Shown here in pieces: positions 5,878 through 13,446 of a stretch of DNA of 14,574 nucleotides; within the stretch, counting starts at the first letter, position 1; each line of letters starts with the position of its first letter. The stretch is from NCBI GenBank assembly GCA_048265065.1, contig JBLXCH010000080.1, positions 1 through 14,574 on the forward strand, given 5' to 3'. Position numbers and translations under genes: made by a program. Under the pieces are notes generated by a model. That model did no database searches. It was not told the DNA's origin and saw only the letters and a list, made by a program, of their open reading frames with translations. The stretch is from Motiliproteus sp048265065. Lineage in GTDB: Bacteria > Pseudomonadota > Gammaproteobacteria > Pseudomonadales > Balneatricaceae.

Positions 5878-7022
5878 GAATTAAACAGGCTTAAGTATTC
5901 CTCATAACCCGCTTCAACTAACTCACTTTTCGGAATGAATTTTAATGCTGCTGAATTGATACAGTATCTTAAACCAGTGGGTTCTGGTCCGTCTTTGAAG
6001 ACATGACCAAGGTGTGAGTCAGCGTTGCTGCTTCTTACCTCAGTCCGTGGGAAAATTAATTTGTAGTCCGTTTTGGTGGTGACATTTTCTTTCTTTAATG
6101 GTTGATAAAAGCTTGGCCAGCCAGTGCCGGAATCGTATTTGTGAGTTGATGAAAACAAGGCTTCACCACTGACAATATCAACATAAATCCCTTCGCGCTT
6201 CTCATTCCAATAGGCATTACTAAAGGCAGGTTCAGTTCCGTCTTTTTGCGTCACCTTGTATTGCATTGGGGTTAGCTGGCTTTGCAATTCCTTGTCAGAA
6301 GGCTTGTGGAAAACTTCATTCATCATTGTCTCCTTGCTGTCGGCGGGATCCATAGTGGCTTTGTACTCCAAGTCATCCCCCCATGTGTCCTCAAGGTATT
6401 GATCTCGACCTGAGTTATGTCGATAAAATTTGTAGCGTATTGGGTTCTTACGATAGTAGTTTTGGTGGTAGTCCTCGGCAGGCCAGAACTTAACGGCGTT
6501 GTGCACCCCAACCTTGATGGCATCCTCATAACGACCGCTCTTAGCTAAGTTGACGAGTCCTTGCTCCGCACTGATTTTCTGTGCATCTGTGTGATAGAAA
6601 ATGTGCGGACTGTACTGATAGCCACGATCGACAAACTGGCCGCCATCATCAGTTGGATTGATATGGCGCCAGTAAACCTGAAGGAGGTCTTCATAGCTGA
6701 TCTTAGTGTCATCATAATAGACTTGTACTGCTTCTACGTGGCCTGTGGAGCCAGATGAAACTTGCTTGTACGCTGGATTATCAACATGGCCTCCGGTATA
6801 TCCAGAGATGGCTTCTACGACGCCAGGCATCTTTTCAAAATCTGATTCGGTGCACCAAAAACAACCGCCTGCAAACGTAGCGATGCTGAGATTATCATGG
6901 CCGCGTAATTTGAAAGTGAGTTTGTCGTCGTCATTCGTTGTTGAATAACTGGTTAGTGCCACAAGTGATGTGACTAGCGCGACGATTAAAGTTGCAAATG
7001 TGATCTTTTTTGATGAAGTCAT
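5874..7022 (-). CDS. msrAB: exported bifunctional methionine sulfoxide reductase MsrA-MsrB
   Basis: The 382-residue protein carries MsrA (about 45-200, active-site GCFWCTE with catalytic C54) followed by MsrB (about 235-380, catalytic C354 in RYCINSA). They reduce S- and R-methionine sulfoxide respectively. The N terminus is basic, then hydrophobic (about 7-26), so the enzyme is a signal-peptide or membrane-anchored periplasmic repair protein. The whole protein contains only three cysteines: C54, C57 and C354. The MsrB domain lacks the CxxC zinc pairs and has Thr (T300, in SGTGWPSF) where the Neisseria PilB MsrB has its resolving Cys. No thioredoxin-like domain is attached. I prefer ATG 7022, with AAGG eight bases upstream, over GTG 7031, which has no site. 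Confidence 0.93.
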   Translation of the reverse strand: MTSSKKITFATLIVALVTSLVALTSYSTTNDDDKLTFKLRGHDNLSIATFAGGCFWCTESDFEKMPGVVEAISGYTGGHVDNPAYKQVSSGSTGHVEAVQVYYDDTKISYEDLLQVYWRHINPTDDGGQFVDRGYQYSPHIFYHTDAQKISAEQGLVNLAKSGRYEDAIKVGVHNAVKFWPAEDYHQNYYRKNPIRYKFYRHNSGRDQYLEDTWGDDLEYKATMDPADSKETMMNEVFHKPSDKELQSQLTPMQYKVTQKDGTEPAFSNAYWNEKREGIYVDIVSGEALFSSTHKYDSGTGWPSFYQPLKKENVTTKTDYKLIFPRTEVRSSNADSHLGHVFKDGPEPTGLRYCINSAALKFIPKSELVEAGYEEYLSLFNS

Positions 7023-7122
7023 GGGTATCACCTTGGCTTACATTGATAAGTGATTCAGGATATAGCGAATCATGATGTCTCTGTGTTTATTTACGCAGCT
7101 TTACAGTGAATAGATTCAAATG

Positions 7123-7165
7123 GTGTCTATGTAGCTTGTGTCTATGTAGCATGGTGTCCTGTAGG
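7123..7165. repeat. 15-bp tandem repeat in msrAB/yfcG intergenic region
   Basis: GTGTCTATGTAGC occurs at 7123-7135 and 7138-7150 (period 15), followed by a degraded third copy (7154-7165). It lies in the 269-base divergent region between msrAB and the glutathione transferase gene. It could be slippage or a binding array. Confidence 0.4.
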
Positions 7166-7214
7166 TCACGCTGTGCGCTTGCGTCTTTGTTTTAGAGGCT
7201 GTGTGTTCGATAAA

Positions 7215-7232
7215 GTTGCTTGTGTAAGCAAC
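7215..7232. promoter_or_regulatory. perfect dyad upstream of yfcG-like gene
   Basis: GTTGCTTGTGTAAGCAAC has perfect 7-bp arms and a 4-base centre. It is followed at once by the -10-like TATACAAT (7235-7242). No good -35 is present at the right distance, which would fit an activator-dependent or repressor-covered promoter. The gene start is 60 bases further on. Confidence 0.4.
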
Positions 7233-7291
7233 CTTATACAATGGGGTTCAGTAACAGTTTTCGGTTAATAGACCAAAGGAGAGAAAGTAGG

Positions 7292-7918
7292 ATGATTGAT
7301 CTTTACACATGGGGAACCCCGAACGGGCGCAAAGTATCTATTATGCTAGAAGCCTGTGAACTTGAGTATCAGGTGCATCCTATTAATATCGGCGAGGGTG
7401 AACAGTTCACGTCTGAGTTTTTGGCGATCAGTCCTAATAATCGTATCCCTGCTATTGTCGATCATGATGGCCCAGAAGGGGAGTTTATTAGCCTCTTCGA
7501 AAGCGGTGCAATTTTGCTTTATCTGGCTGAAAAAACGGGGAAGTTTCTGCCGTCTTCAGTCGCTAAACGTTATGAAGTCATGCAGTGGCTCATGTGGCAA
7601 ATGGGCGGTTTTGGTCCGATGCTAGGGCAGGCTCATCATTTTCGCCGATTTGCTCCTGAAGAGGTTCCTTATGGGATCAAGCGCTATTCCGATGAGTCAG
7701 TACGGCTTTGGGGTGTACTTGAAAAGCAGCTACAAGGTCGGTCGCATATTGTTGATGAACTCTCCATTGCAGATTTTGCCATTTACCCATGGGCTGCACG
7801 TTATGAATGGCAAGGTATCTTACCAACAGAGTTTCCATTAGCCTTCGCGTGGATGGAACGAATGGCTGCATTAGCTCCCGTGGAAAAGGGTATGCTGGTT
7901 CCTCTTCGTCCAGAGTAG
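7292..7918 (+). CDS. yfcG: Nu-class glutathione S-transferase / disulfide reductase, YfcG-like
   Basis: The 208-residue protein closely matches E. coli YfcG. The N-terminal thioredoxin-fold domain has MIDLYTWGTPNGRK (T9 and N11 correspond to the glutathione-site residues), FLAISPNNRIPAIVDH and LFESGAILLYLAEKTG; the all-helical C-terminal domain has QWLMWQMGGFGPMLGQ. YfcG-type enzymes bind two glutathiones and reduce disulfides in the cytoplasm without a catalytic cysteine. Here too there is no active-site Cys; the only cysteine I see is C22. I chose ATG 7292, which has AAGGAG ten bases upstream and aligns exactly with the E. coli start; an in-frame upstream TTG at 7220 would add 24 unrelated residues. 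pepQ follows after 45 bases and may share the transcript. Confidence 0.93.
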   Translation: MIDLYTWGTPNGRKVSIMLEACELEYQVHPINIGEGEQFTSEFLAISPNNRIPAIVDHDGPEGEFISLFESGAILLYLAEKTGKFLPSSVAKRYEVMQWLMWQMGGFGPMLGQAHHFRRFAPEEVPYGIKRYSDESVRLWGVLEKQLQGRSHIVDELSIADFAIYPWAARYEWQGILPTEFPLAFAWMERMAALAPVEKGMLVPLRPE

Positions 7919-7963
7919 TAGAGATTGAATCACATCGACCGAATAACAAATTGAGTCTGTCTA

Positions 7964-9265
7964 TTGTCGAAAAATTGCCTACAAACTGCGTATAAGCACC
8001 ATATTAAAGAGCTTCAGGCGCGATATGAACAGTGGATGTCAGCCAATGATTGCACCGCTGTGGTTATTGACAGTGGCGTTGCACAGAACTTCTACCAAGA
8101 TGATATTCAGCAACCTTATCGTGCCGCGCCGCATTTTAAACACTGGATGGCTTCAGCTGTGTTGCCTGGCGCCGTTATTGTCGTGCGACAAGGGCTGCGG
8201 CCTGCGATTCTTTTTACCGAAGAAAAGGGGTTCTGGCATCAGCCTGTTTCGCTGGCGGATTGTTTGGCTAAAGAGTGTTTTGATTGGATAGCACAGGATG
8301 TTATTACCCCAGAAGCGTTGCTGCAGAAAGAATCAGCGGCTTACGTAGGCGCGGATAAAAATCGTGCGTTAAGTTGGCAGCTTACAATGGTTAATCCACC
8401 GTCTTTGCTCGACTATCTCAATTGGTACCGTGCGTTTAAATCAGACTATGAACAGCAATGTTTAAAACAAGCCGCGCAAATAGCATGGGTTGGGCATCAA
8501 GCTGTTGCTCAAGGTTTTGAACAAGGTTTGTCTGAGTGGCAACTACACTTGGAGTACCTGCGAGCTACCGAACAGTCAGAGCAACAGCTGCCGTACCCTA
8601 ATATTATTGCTCTTAATAATCATGCCGCTATTTTGCATTATCAACATAGGGAGCGAAGCGTACCAAGCCACTATCTGTCTTTGCTCATTGATGCCGGAGC
8701 GGATTTTCAGGGTTATGGTGCCGATATTAGTCGAACCTATGCGGCTGAACCGGGACTGTTTGCTGATTTGCTAGCGGCGGTGACTATTGCGCAGCAAAAA
8801 CTCATCCAGTCCTTACGAGTTGGTCAATCTTATGTGGAGGCTCACGAGCACGCTTGCCTATCAATGGCTAGAGTGCTGCACGAAAATGGCGTCGTATTGT
8901 TAACTCCGGAAGAGCAGTTGGCATCTGGTGTGCTTCAACACTTTTTCCCTCATGGTGTAGGTCACTTGTTAGGTATACAAACTCATGATGTGGGTGGCCA
9001 TCAGCTGTCGGTTAATGGAGGGAAGTTTCCTGCCCCAGCGGAACATCCATTTTTACGGCTAACACGGACTATTGAGACAGACATGGTGTTTACCATTGAG
9101 CCTGGACTTTATTTTATCGATTCACTGCTATCCTTGTTAAAAGAACACCCTTTAGCAGACAGTGTTGATTGGAACATGGTGGATGCGCTGAGGCCCTATG
9201 GCGGGATTCGAATTGAAGATAATGTAGTAATGAAGGTTGCTGGCGCGGTGCAGTTATCACGTTGA
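7964..9265 (+). CDS. pepQ: Xaa-Pro dipeptidase PepQ (M24B)
   Basis: The 433-residue protein matches E. coli PepQ (443 aa) end to end: YKHHIKELQ at the start, the N-terminal creatinase-like domain, and a pita-bread metallopeptidase domain. The five dinuclear-metal ligands are visible as D243 (LLIDAGAD), D254 (YGADISRT), H334 (PHGVGHLLG), E379 (FTIEPGLYF) and E418 (GGIRIEDNVV). It cleaves dipeptides with C-terminal proline in the cytoplasm; the enteric enzyme also hydrolyses organophosphate triesters. The start is TTG 7964, chosen from N-terminal alignment with E. coli. No Shine-Dalgarno sequence precedes it, so initiation efficiency is doubtful or coupled to yfcG. Its stop is four bases from the stop of the convergent acyltransferase gene. 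Confidence 0.94.
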   Translation: MSKNCLQTAYKHHIKELQARYEQWMSANDCTAVVIDSGVAQNFYQDDIQQPYRAAPHFKHWMASAVLPGAVIVVRQGLRPAILFTEEKGFWHQPVSLADCLAKECFDWIAQDVITPEALLQKESAAYVGADKNRALSWQLTMVNPPSLLDYLNWYRAFKSDYEQQCLKQAAQIAWVGHQAVAQGFEQGLSEWQLHLEYLRATEQSEQQLPYPNIIALNNHAAILHYQHRERSVPSHYLSLLIDAGADFQGYGADISRTYAAEPGLFADLLAAVTIAQQKLIQSLRVGQSYVEAHEHACLSMARVLHENGVVLLTPEEQLASGVLQHFFPHGVGHLLGIQTHDVGGHQLSVNGGKFPAPAEHPFLRLTRTIETDMVFTIEPGLYFIDSLLSLLKEHPLADSVDWNMVDALRPYGGIRIEDNVVMKVAGAVQLSR

Positions 9266-9269
9266 ATAC

Positions 9270-9851
9270 CTAGCTGGAAGGGTTTTTCGTGTCCAACGAT
9301 GGCAGTTCGATCGGTGCTGCTAGTGCGTGAAACTTACCCGTCACGCCTGTATAAAAATGTTGGATTTTGGTTAAGTCAGTGGCTGTGTCTTCGGCTAAAT
9401 AGAGTGGTTCACTAAAGCGAATTTGTTTACTGGTGAAGTCTAGCGCAACCATCACAATGGGGACGTCAGCGGCTTTAGCGAGCCGGTAAAACCCAGATTT
9501 CCAGTGGGGGCGGAAGCTGCGAGTGCCCTCTGGGGTTATAGCAATAGTGAGTTGTTGTTCTGTTGAGAAGCGCTGGGCTAACGTGTCTAACATGCCGTCT
9601 GGCTGCTTACGGTCGACGGGAATACCACCAAGGGCGCGCATAAAAAAACCGGCAGGCCCCCAGAACAGCTCTTTTTTACCAAGCCATTGCACATGAAGCT
9701 TTTCGGCACTTTTAACCAGAATGCCGATAACAAAATCCCAATTGCTGGTATGGGGGTAAACAATTAATACGCAGCGTTTTGTTTGCTGTGTTGCTTTGAT
9801 TATTTGCCAGCCGAAGCATTTGAGCAGGCACCTGCTGATGGATGAAATCAT
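9270..9851 (-). CDS. PlsC-like 1-acylglycerol-3-phosphate acyltransferase family protein
   Basis: The 193-residue protein has the acyltransferase HX4D motif as HTSNWD (H34-D39) and the phosphate-binding EGTRS (108-112), spaced as in PlsC and related enzymes that transfer acyl chains to lysophosphatidic acid or other glycerol-linked lipids. Other family features are WLGKKELF (56-63) and GGIPVDR (75-81). It is shorter than typical PlsC (about 240 aa) and has no clear transmembrane helix, so it may be a peripheral enzyme of a lipid-remodelling subgroup; the exact substrate is unknown. The ATG at 9851 has a modest site, AGG, seven bases upstream. It diverges from the metallo-hydrolase gene across 84 bases that contain a palindrome. 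Confidence 0.85.
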   Translation of the reverse strand: MISSISRCLLKCFGWQIIKATQQTKRCVLIVYPHTSNWDFVIGILVKSAEKLHVQWLGKKELFWGPAGFFMRALGGIPVDRKQPDGMLDTLAQRFSTEQQLTIAITPEGTRSFRPHWKSGFYRLAKAADVPIVMVALDFTSKQIRFSEPLYLAEDTATDLTKIQHFYTGVTGKFHALAAPIELPSLDTKNPSS

Positions 9852-9889
9852 TCATATACCTGTGGAATAGAGTGTTTTTAGTTTCTTTC

Positions 9890-9909
9890 GGCTACCATCT
9901 TAGGTAGCC
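9890..9909. repeat. palindrome between divergent acyltransferase and phosphodiesterase genes
   Basis: GGCTACCATCTTAGGTAGCC has perfect 7-bp arms around a 6-base centre. It lies 39 bases upstream of the acyltransferase start and 26 bases upstream of the furthest phosphodiesterase start. No T-run follows on either strand, so an operator or a 5'-leader hairpin is more likely than a terminator. Confidence 0.45.
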
Positions 9910-9935
9910 TCAGATTATCAAATTCAATAGGGCCG

Positions 9936-10748
9936 GTGCTACTTGTTGTTAACTTTACTGTGGATGCTCGTGTGCAGATAGATATATTGGGTTGTAGTGG
10001 TGGAATTGGTGAAGGTTTAAAAACCACCTGTATGCTGATCAATAACCGGTGGTTATTGGACGCGGGTACAGGGGTTGAGCAGCTTAGCCGCGAACAGATG
10101 CAGGCGTTGGATGGCGTTTTTTTAACTCATGCACACATGGATCATATTTGCTGTTTGCCAATGCTGATGCCCATTGTAAACCAAGGACGAAAAACACCGT
10201 TTAGGATTTTTGCCAGGGCCGAGGTTATTGAGGCGCTTCTGCAACACGTGCTCAACGATATTGTCTGGCCTGACTTTACTCAGATTCCTACGCCGGAAAC
10301 CTCACTTATACAGCTATGTCCACTAGAGTTAGGTGTTGAGAAAATTTTTGACGACCTGAAAGTTACCCCTGTTGAGGTCCATCACACAACGCCTGCCGTT
10401 GGTTATGTTTTGGACTCTGGCAACTCTGCCATTGCCTTCACAGGCGACTGCGACGACTCACCTGCTTTTTGGAAAAGGCTCAGCCAGCAAGATAACTTGA
10501 CTCAAGTGCTGGTCGATATTTCATTTCCATCCTCCTATCAAGAGGTGGCTACGCTTAGTGCGCATTATACCGCCGCGAGTTTAGCAAAAGACTTGCAGCA
10601 GTGGCCTGTAGACGTACCCAAACCGATCATTGGTGTTTCACACCTAAAACCAAGTTATGAATCACAAATTCTTGCCGAATGTGAATCTTTATTAGGTGAG
10701 GGTTGGACAATTAACGTGATCAACCGCAGTGACTGTATTACTTTTTAG
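9936..10748 (+). CDS. MBL-fold hydrolase, class-II cyclic-nucleotide phosphodiesterase type
   Basis: The protein (270 residues from GTG 9936) has a metallo-beta-lactamase fold: QIDILGCSGGIGEGLKTTC, the HxHxDH metal site THAHMDH (H65, H67, D69, H70), a further HH at about 129-130, the GDCD segment, and GVSHLKPSY near the end. This layout, with the signature running into an ICCLPML-type segment, is that of class-II 3',5'-cAMP phosphodiesterases (PDE1/CpdP family). It may therefore hydrolyse cyclic nucleotides, though MBL relatives vary in substrate. The start is uncertain: GTG 9936 has AGGG only three bases upstream; GTG 9960 or 9972 would give 262 or 258 residues and place the start closer to the conserved IDILGCSGG, as is usual in the family. 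Its stop is six bases from the convergent epmB stop. Confidence 0.82.
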   Translation: MLLVVNFTVDARVQIDILGCSGGIGEGLKTTCMLINNRWLLDAGTGVEQLSREQMQALDGVFLTHAHMDHICCLPMLMPIVNQGRKTPFRIFARAEVIEALLQHVLNDIVWPDFTQIPTPETSLIQLCPLELGVEKIFDDLKVTPVEVHHTTPAVGYVLDSGNSAIAFTGDCDDSPAFWKRLSQQDNLTQVLVDISFPSSYQEVATLSAHYTAASLAKDLQQWPVDVPKPIIGVSHLKPSYESQILAECESLLGEGWTINVINRSDCITF

Positions 10749-10754
10749 CGGCGT

Positions 10755-11798
10755 TTAATCTAGCTTTAAATCGATCAATGTTTTTGATGGTTTGTTCGGT
10801 TCTTCTCTCACTAATTTAGGAACGAGGAAGCCGGGCAAGTTGGCTTGTAAGGCTAAAATTAGCTGCTTCGCTTTGTTTTCATCTACATCAAAATGCCCTG
10901 CTCCTTGTACCTTATCGAGTAGGTGCAGGTAGTAGGGCAGTGTATGAGCGGTAAAAAGCCGCTCACTGAGCTGAGTAAGCGCTGTTGCAGAGTCATTGAC
11001 GCCTTTAAGTAACACGGTTTGGTTTAGCAATGTGACGCCCGCACGATGGAGTTTTGTTAACGCATCTTCTACGTTGCCATCAATTTCGTTGGCGTGATTG
11101 GCATGAATAACCATTATTGATTGTAAACGGGTTTTAGCTAGCATACTAACAAGCCCCTCAGTAATTCGTTGTGGAATTACAATAGGAAAGCGGCTATGGA
11201 TTCTAAGCCGCTTTAGGTGCGGCACTTTTTCCAAATCATGAATAAAACTCTGAATACGTTTGTCCGGTGTAGCTAAGGGGTCGCCCCCGCTAAAGATGAC
11301 TTCGTTAATTTGGTCGTCTTGCTGCAAATAACTTAGAATTTCCAGCCACTGCGCTTTGCCAAGCTGGTTGCCTTCATAAGGAAAGTGCCGGCGAAAGCAG
11401 TAACGACAGTTTACGGCGCAACCCCCACTCAAAATAATCAACACTCGGCTTTTGTATTTGTGTACGAGCCCCGGGATTGGGTTGCTTTGTGCTTCCTCTA
11501 ATGGATCGTTGGTGTAACCTTCGTGAAGTGTCATCTCGACAGATTGAGGTAGGACTTGCAGCAATAAAGGGTCAACAGGATTACCGGGTTCAATGCGTTG
11601 TAAATAAGGCTCCGGAACACGTAAAGGAAATTGTGCATCAGCAGATAGTATTCCATCCGTTGTCTGGATGGGGAGTTGTAGTCGAGAATAAAGCTCCGCT
11701 AGAGTCATCTTTGATCCAGCTAAATACTGTTGCCATGAAATTTCTTTCATAGAATGCAAGGGAATTGTCTGCACAGAGCCTCTCGTTTTCGGTATCAT
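10755..11798 (-). CDS. epmB: EF-P beta-lysylation protein EpmB (lysine 2,3-aminomutase)
   Basis: This is a radical-SAM, PLP-dependent aminomutase that converts L-alpha-lysine to beta-lysine for attachment to EF-P. The SAM cluster motif is CAVNCRYC (C127, C131, C134 from the ATG), preceded by PGLVHKYKSRVLIILSGG and followed by FRRHFPY, EVIFSGGDPLA, LKRLRIHSRFPIVIPQRI, VTLLNQTVLLKGVND and LPYYLHLLDKVQGAGHF, all matching E. coli EpmB. Length from ATG 11798 is 347 residues. GTG 11774 gives 339 residues, has GAGAGG just upstream and fits the E. coli N terminus (342 aa) better; an upstream TTG at 11816 is least likely. The gene diverges from efp with only about 49-73 bases between starts, so their promoters must overlap or lie in coding sequence. 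Confidence 0.95.
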   Translation of the reverse strand: MIPKTRGSVQTIPLHSMKEISWQQYLAGSKMTLAELYSRLQLPIQTTDGILSADAQFPLRVPEPYLQRIEPGNPVDPLLLQVLPQSVEMTLHEGYTNDPLEEAQSNPIPGLVHKYKSRVLIILSGGCAVNCRYCFRRHFPYEGNQLGKAQWLEILSYLQQDDQINEVIFSGGDPLATPDKRIQSFIHDLEKVPHLKRLRIHSRFPIVIPQRITEGLVSMLAKTRLQSIMVIHANHANEIDGNVEDALTKLHRAGVTLLNQTVLLKGVNDSATALTQLSERLFTAHTLPYYLHLLDKVQGAGHFDVDENKAKQLILALQANLPGFLVPKLVREEPNKPSKTLIDLKLD

Positions 11799-11847
11799 GG
11801 CCGTTTTCGTCCGCAAGGCGGCAGTGATAGTAAATTGGTGAATATTA

Positions 11848-12414
11848 ATGGCTAGCTATTCTAACAACGAATTCAAGTCAGGTCTTAAAGTCATGGTCGA
11901 TGGTGATCCTTGTGCCATGGTTGACGTTGATTTTGTTAAACCCGGTAAAGGTCAGGCATTTACTCGCGTGAAAATGCGTAACTTAAAGTCTGGTCGTATT
12001 TGGGAGCGTACTTTTAAGTCTGGCGAATCGCTAGAAGCCGCGGATGTCATGGACCGCGATATGGAATACCTTTATACCGACGGTGAGTTTTGGCATTTTA
12101 TGCTGACCGATGGTTCGTTTGAGCAGTTTGCTGCAGACGAAAGTGCCGTGACTGATGCTAAGCCATGGCTGAAGGAGCAAGATGTTTGCATAGTGACTTT
12201 GTACAACAATGTTCCTCTTGCGGTAACTGTGCCAAATTTTGTTGAATTAGAAGTGACTGAAACAGATCCTGGTCTTAAAGGGGATACTGCTCAGGGAGGC
12301 TCTAAGCCTGCTACGCTAAGCACGGGCGCAATGGTGCGTGTTCCGTTGTTTATCAATACTGGCGATATTTTGAAGATCGATACGCGTAACGGCGAATACG
12401 TCGGTCGCGCATAA
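11848..12414 (+). CDS. efp: translation elongation factor P
   Basis: The 188-residue protein is EF-P, which binds between the P and E sites of the ribosome and relieves stalling at consecutive prolines. The N-terminal KOW-like domain carries the loop FVKPGKGQAF, with K34 at the exact position that receives (R)-beta-lysine in E. coli. Two OB-fold domains follow: about 66-127, and 128-188 with GDILKIDTRNGEYVGRA at the end. Finding EpmB and EpmA on either side confirms that this is a lysylated rather than rhamnosylated or hypusine-like EF-P. GGTG (11837-11840) seven bases before the ATG serves as ribosome binding site. A hairpin lies eight bases after the stop, before epmA. Confidence 0.97.
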   Translation: MASYSNNEFKSGLKVMVDGDPCAMVDVDFVKPGKGQAFTRVKMRNLKSGRIWERTFKSGESLEAADVMDRDMEYLYTDGEFWHFMLTDGSFEQFAADESAVTDAKPWLKEQDVCIVTLYNNVPLAVTVPNFVELEVTETDPGLKGDTAQGGSKPATLSTGAMVRVPLFINTGDILKIDTRNGEYVGRA

Positions 12415-12421
12415 TTGCTCA

Positions 12422-12446
12422 GCGGTAGTAAGCTTCTTGCTACCGC
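12422..12446 (+). other. efp-epmA intercistronic hairpin (possible attenuator)
   Basis: GCGGTAGTAAG (12422-12432) and CTTGCTACCGC (12436-12446) form an 11-bp RNA stem with one G-U pair and a CTT triloop, followed by a pyrimidine run (CTTTTCTTCTT, 12451-12461). It lies between the efp stop and the epmA ATG. It could act as a partial terminator that keeps epmA expression below that of efp, or as an RNA-processing or stability site. Confidence 0.65.
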
Positions 12447-12461
12447 AGTGCTTTTCTTCTT

Positions 12462-13430
12462 ATGCCTAGTTGGCGACCTTCAGCAACTATTGAAGCCCTT
12501 CACTACCGCGCGGCAGTGAATAGCAAAATTCGGCACTTTTTTGCTGCACGAAATGTATTGGAAGTAGAAACCCCAGTATTGTCACAAGCCGCTGTTTCAG
12601 ATCCTTATTTAATACCGCTGACAACATCGCTGAATATTCCTGGCTGTTCAAGCCAAACCTATTATCTTCATACATCACCTGAATACCCGATGAAGCGCCT
12701 ATTGGCAGCAGGCAGTGGGTCTATTTATCAGTTGTGCAAAGTGTTTAGGAATGATGAGGTTGGGCGGCTTCATAATCCAGAGTTTTCACTATTAGAGTGG
12801 TATCGAATCGATTTCGATGAACACCAGCTCATGGATGAAATTCAGGCATTATTTGAAGAATTAACACCGCATAAAAACATAGCGCCGTTTGAGCGATTAA
12901 CCTATCGGGAGGTTTTTTCTCGGTATTTAACCATTGACCCACACACCGCGAACTTAGAGCAGTTAAACCAATTGGTTGGTCAATACGTGGATAGTGAGTT
13001 ATTGCTAAATGATCGAGACGGTTGCTTAGATGTATTGATTAGCCATGTGATTGAGCCGCAATTAAAATCACCGACATTTATTTACGATTATCCTCGCAGC
13101 ATGGCTGCGCTGGCGCAAACTCATGTTGATGCCACAGGTACAGAAGTAGCGCGTAGGTTTGAGTTATACGCTGAAGGAGTAGAGCTCGCTAATGGCTACT
13201 TTGAACTGCAAAATGCCGATGAGCAACGCAAGCGGTTCCTTGACGATCAGCTAAAAAGAAAACAACTTGGAGTTGATGCGTTACCCATTGATGAACATCT
13301 AATTGACGCTCTCAATGACGGCATGCCGTCTTGCGCTGGTGTCGCTTTGGGTGTGGATCGCCTGCTGATGGTTTTGTTGAAGACCCAACGCATTGACGAT
13401 GTATTAAGTTTTACGGTGGCGCGTTCGTAG
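12462..13430 (+). CDS. epmA: EF-P lysine-tRNA ligase-like enzyme EpmA (PoxA/GenX)
   Basis: The 322-residue protein resembles the catalytic core of class-II lysyl-tRNA synthetase without the anticodon-binding domain, as expected for EpmA (325 aa in E. coli). It activates (R)-beta-lysine with ATP and transfers it to K34 of EF-P. Class-II motifs are visible: motif 1 around VLEVETP (33-39), motif 2 FRNDEVGRLHNPEFSLLEWY, and motif 3 GVALGVDRLLM near the C terminus; TSPEYPMKRLL is also conserved. The N terminus SWRPSATIEAL aligns with the E. coli protein, which fixes the ATG at 12462. No Shine-Dalgarno sequence precedes it, only pyrimidines and the hairpin, so its translation may be weak or depend on ribosomes leaving efp. 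It converges on fcl with a 16-base gap. Confidence 0.95.
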   Translation: MPSWRPSATIEALHYRAAVNSKIRHFFAARNVLEVETPVLSQAAVSDPYLIPLTTSLNIPGCSSQTYYLHTSPEYPMKRLLAAGSGSIYQLCKVFRNDEVGRLHNPEFSLLEWYRIDFDEHQLMDEIQALFEELTPHKNIAPFERLTYREVFSRYLTIDPHTANLEQLNQLVGQYVDSELLLNDRDGCLDVLISHVIEPQLKSPTFIYDYPRSMAALAQTHVDATGTEVARRFELYAEGVELANGYFELQNADEQRKRFLDDQLKRKQLGVDALPIDEHLIDALNDGMPSCAGVALGVDRLLMVLLKTQRIDDVLSFTVARS

Positions 13431-13446
13431 GCGACAACAGTAATAT

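Noticed and set aside
7220..7291. N-terminal extension of the glutathione transferase from TTG 7220
   Set aside because: It overlaps the upstream dyad, has no family similarity, and ATG 7292 has a ribosome binding site and matches the YfcG start.
11477..11752. 91-residue plus-strand frame inside epmB
   Set aside because: It lies opposite strongly conserved EpmB coding sequence and has no recognisable domain.
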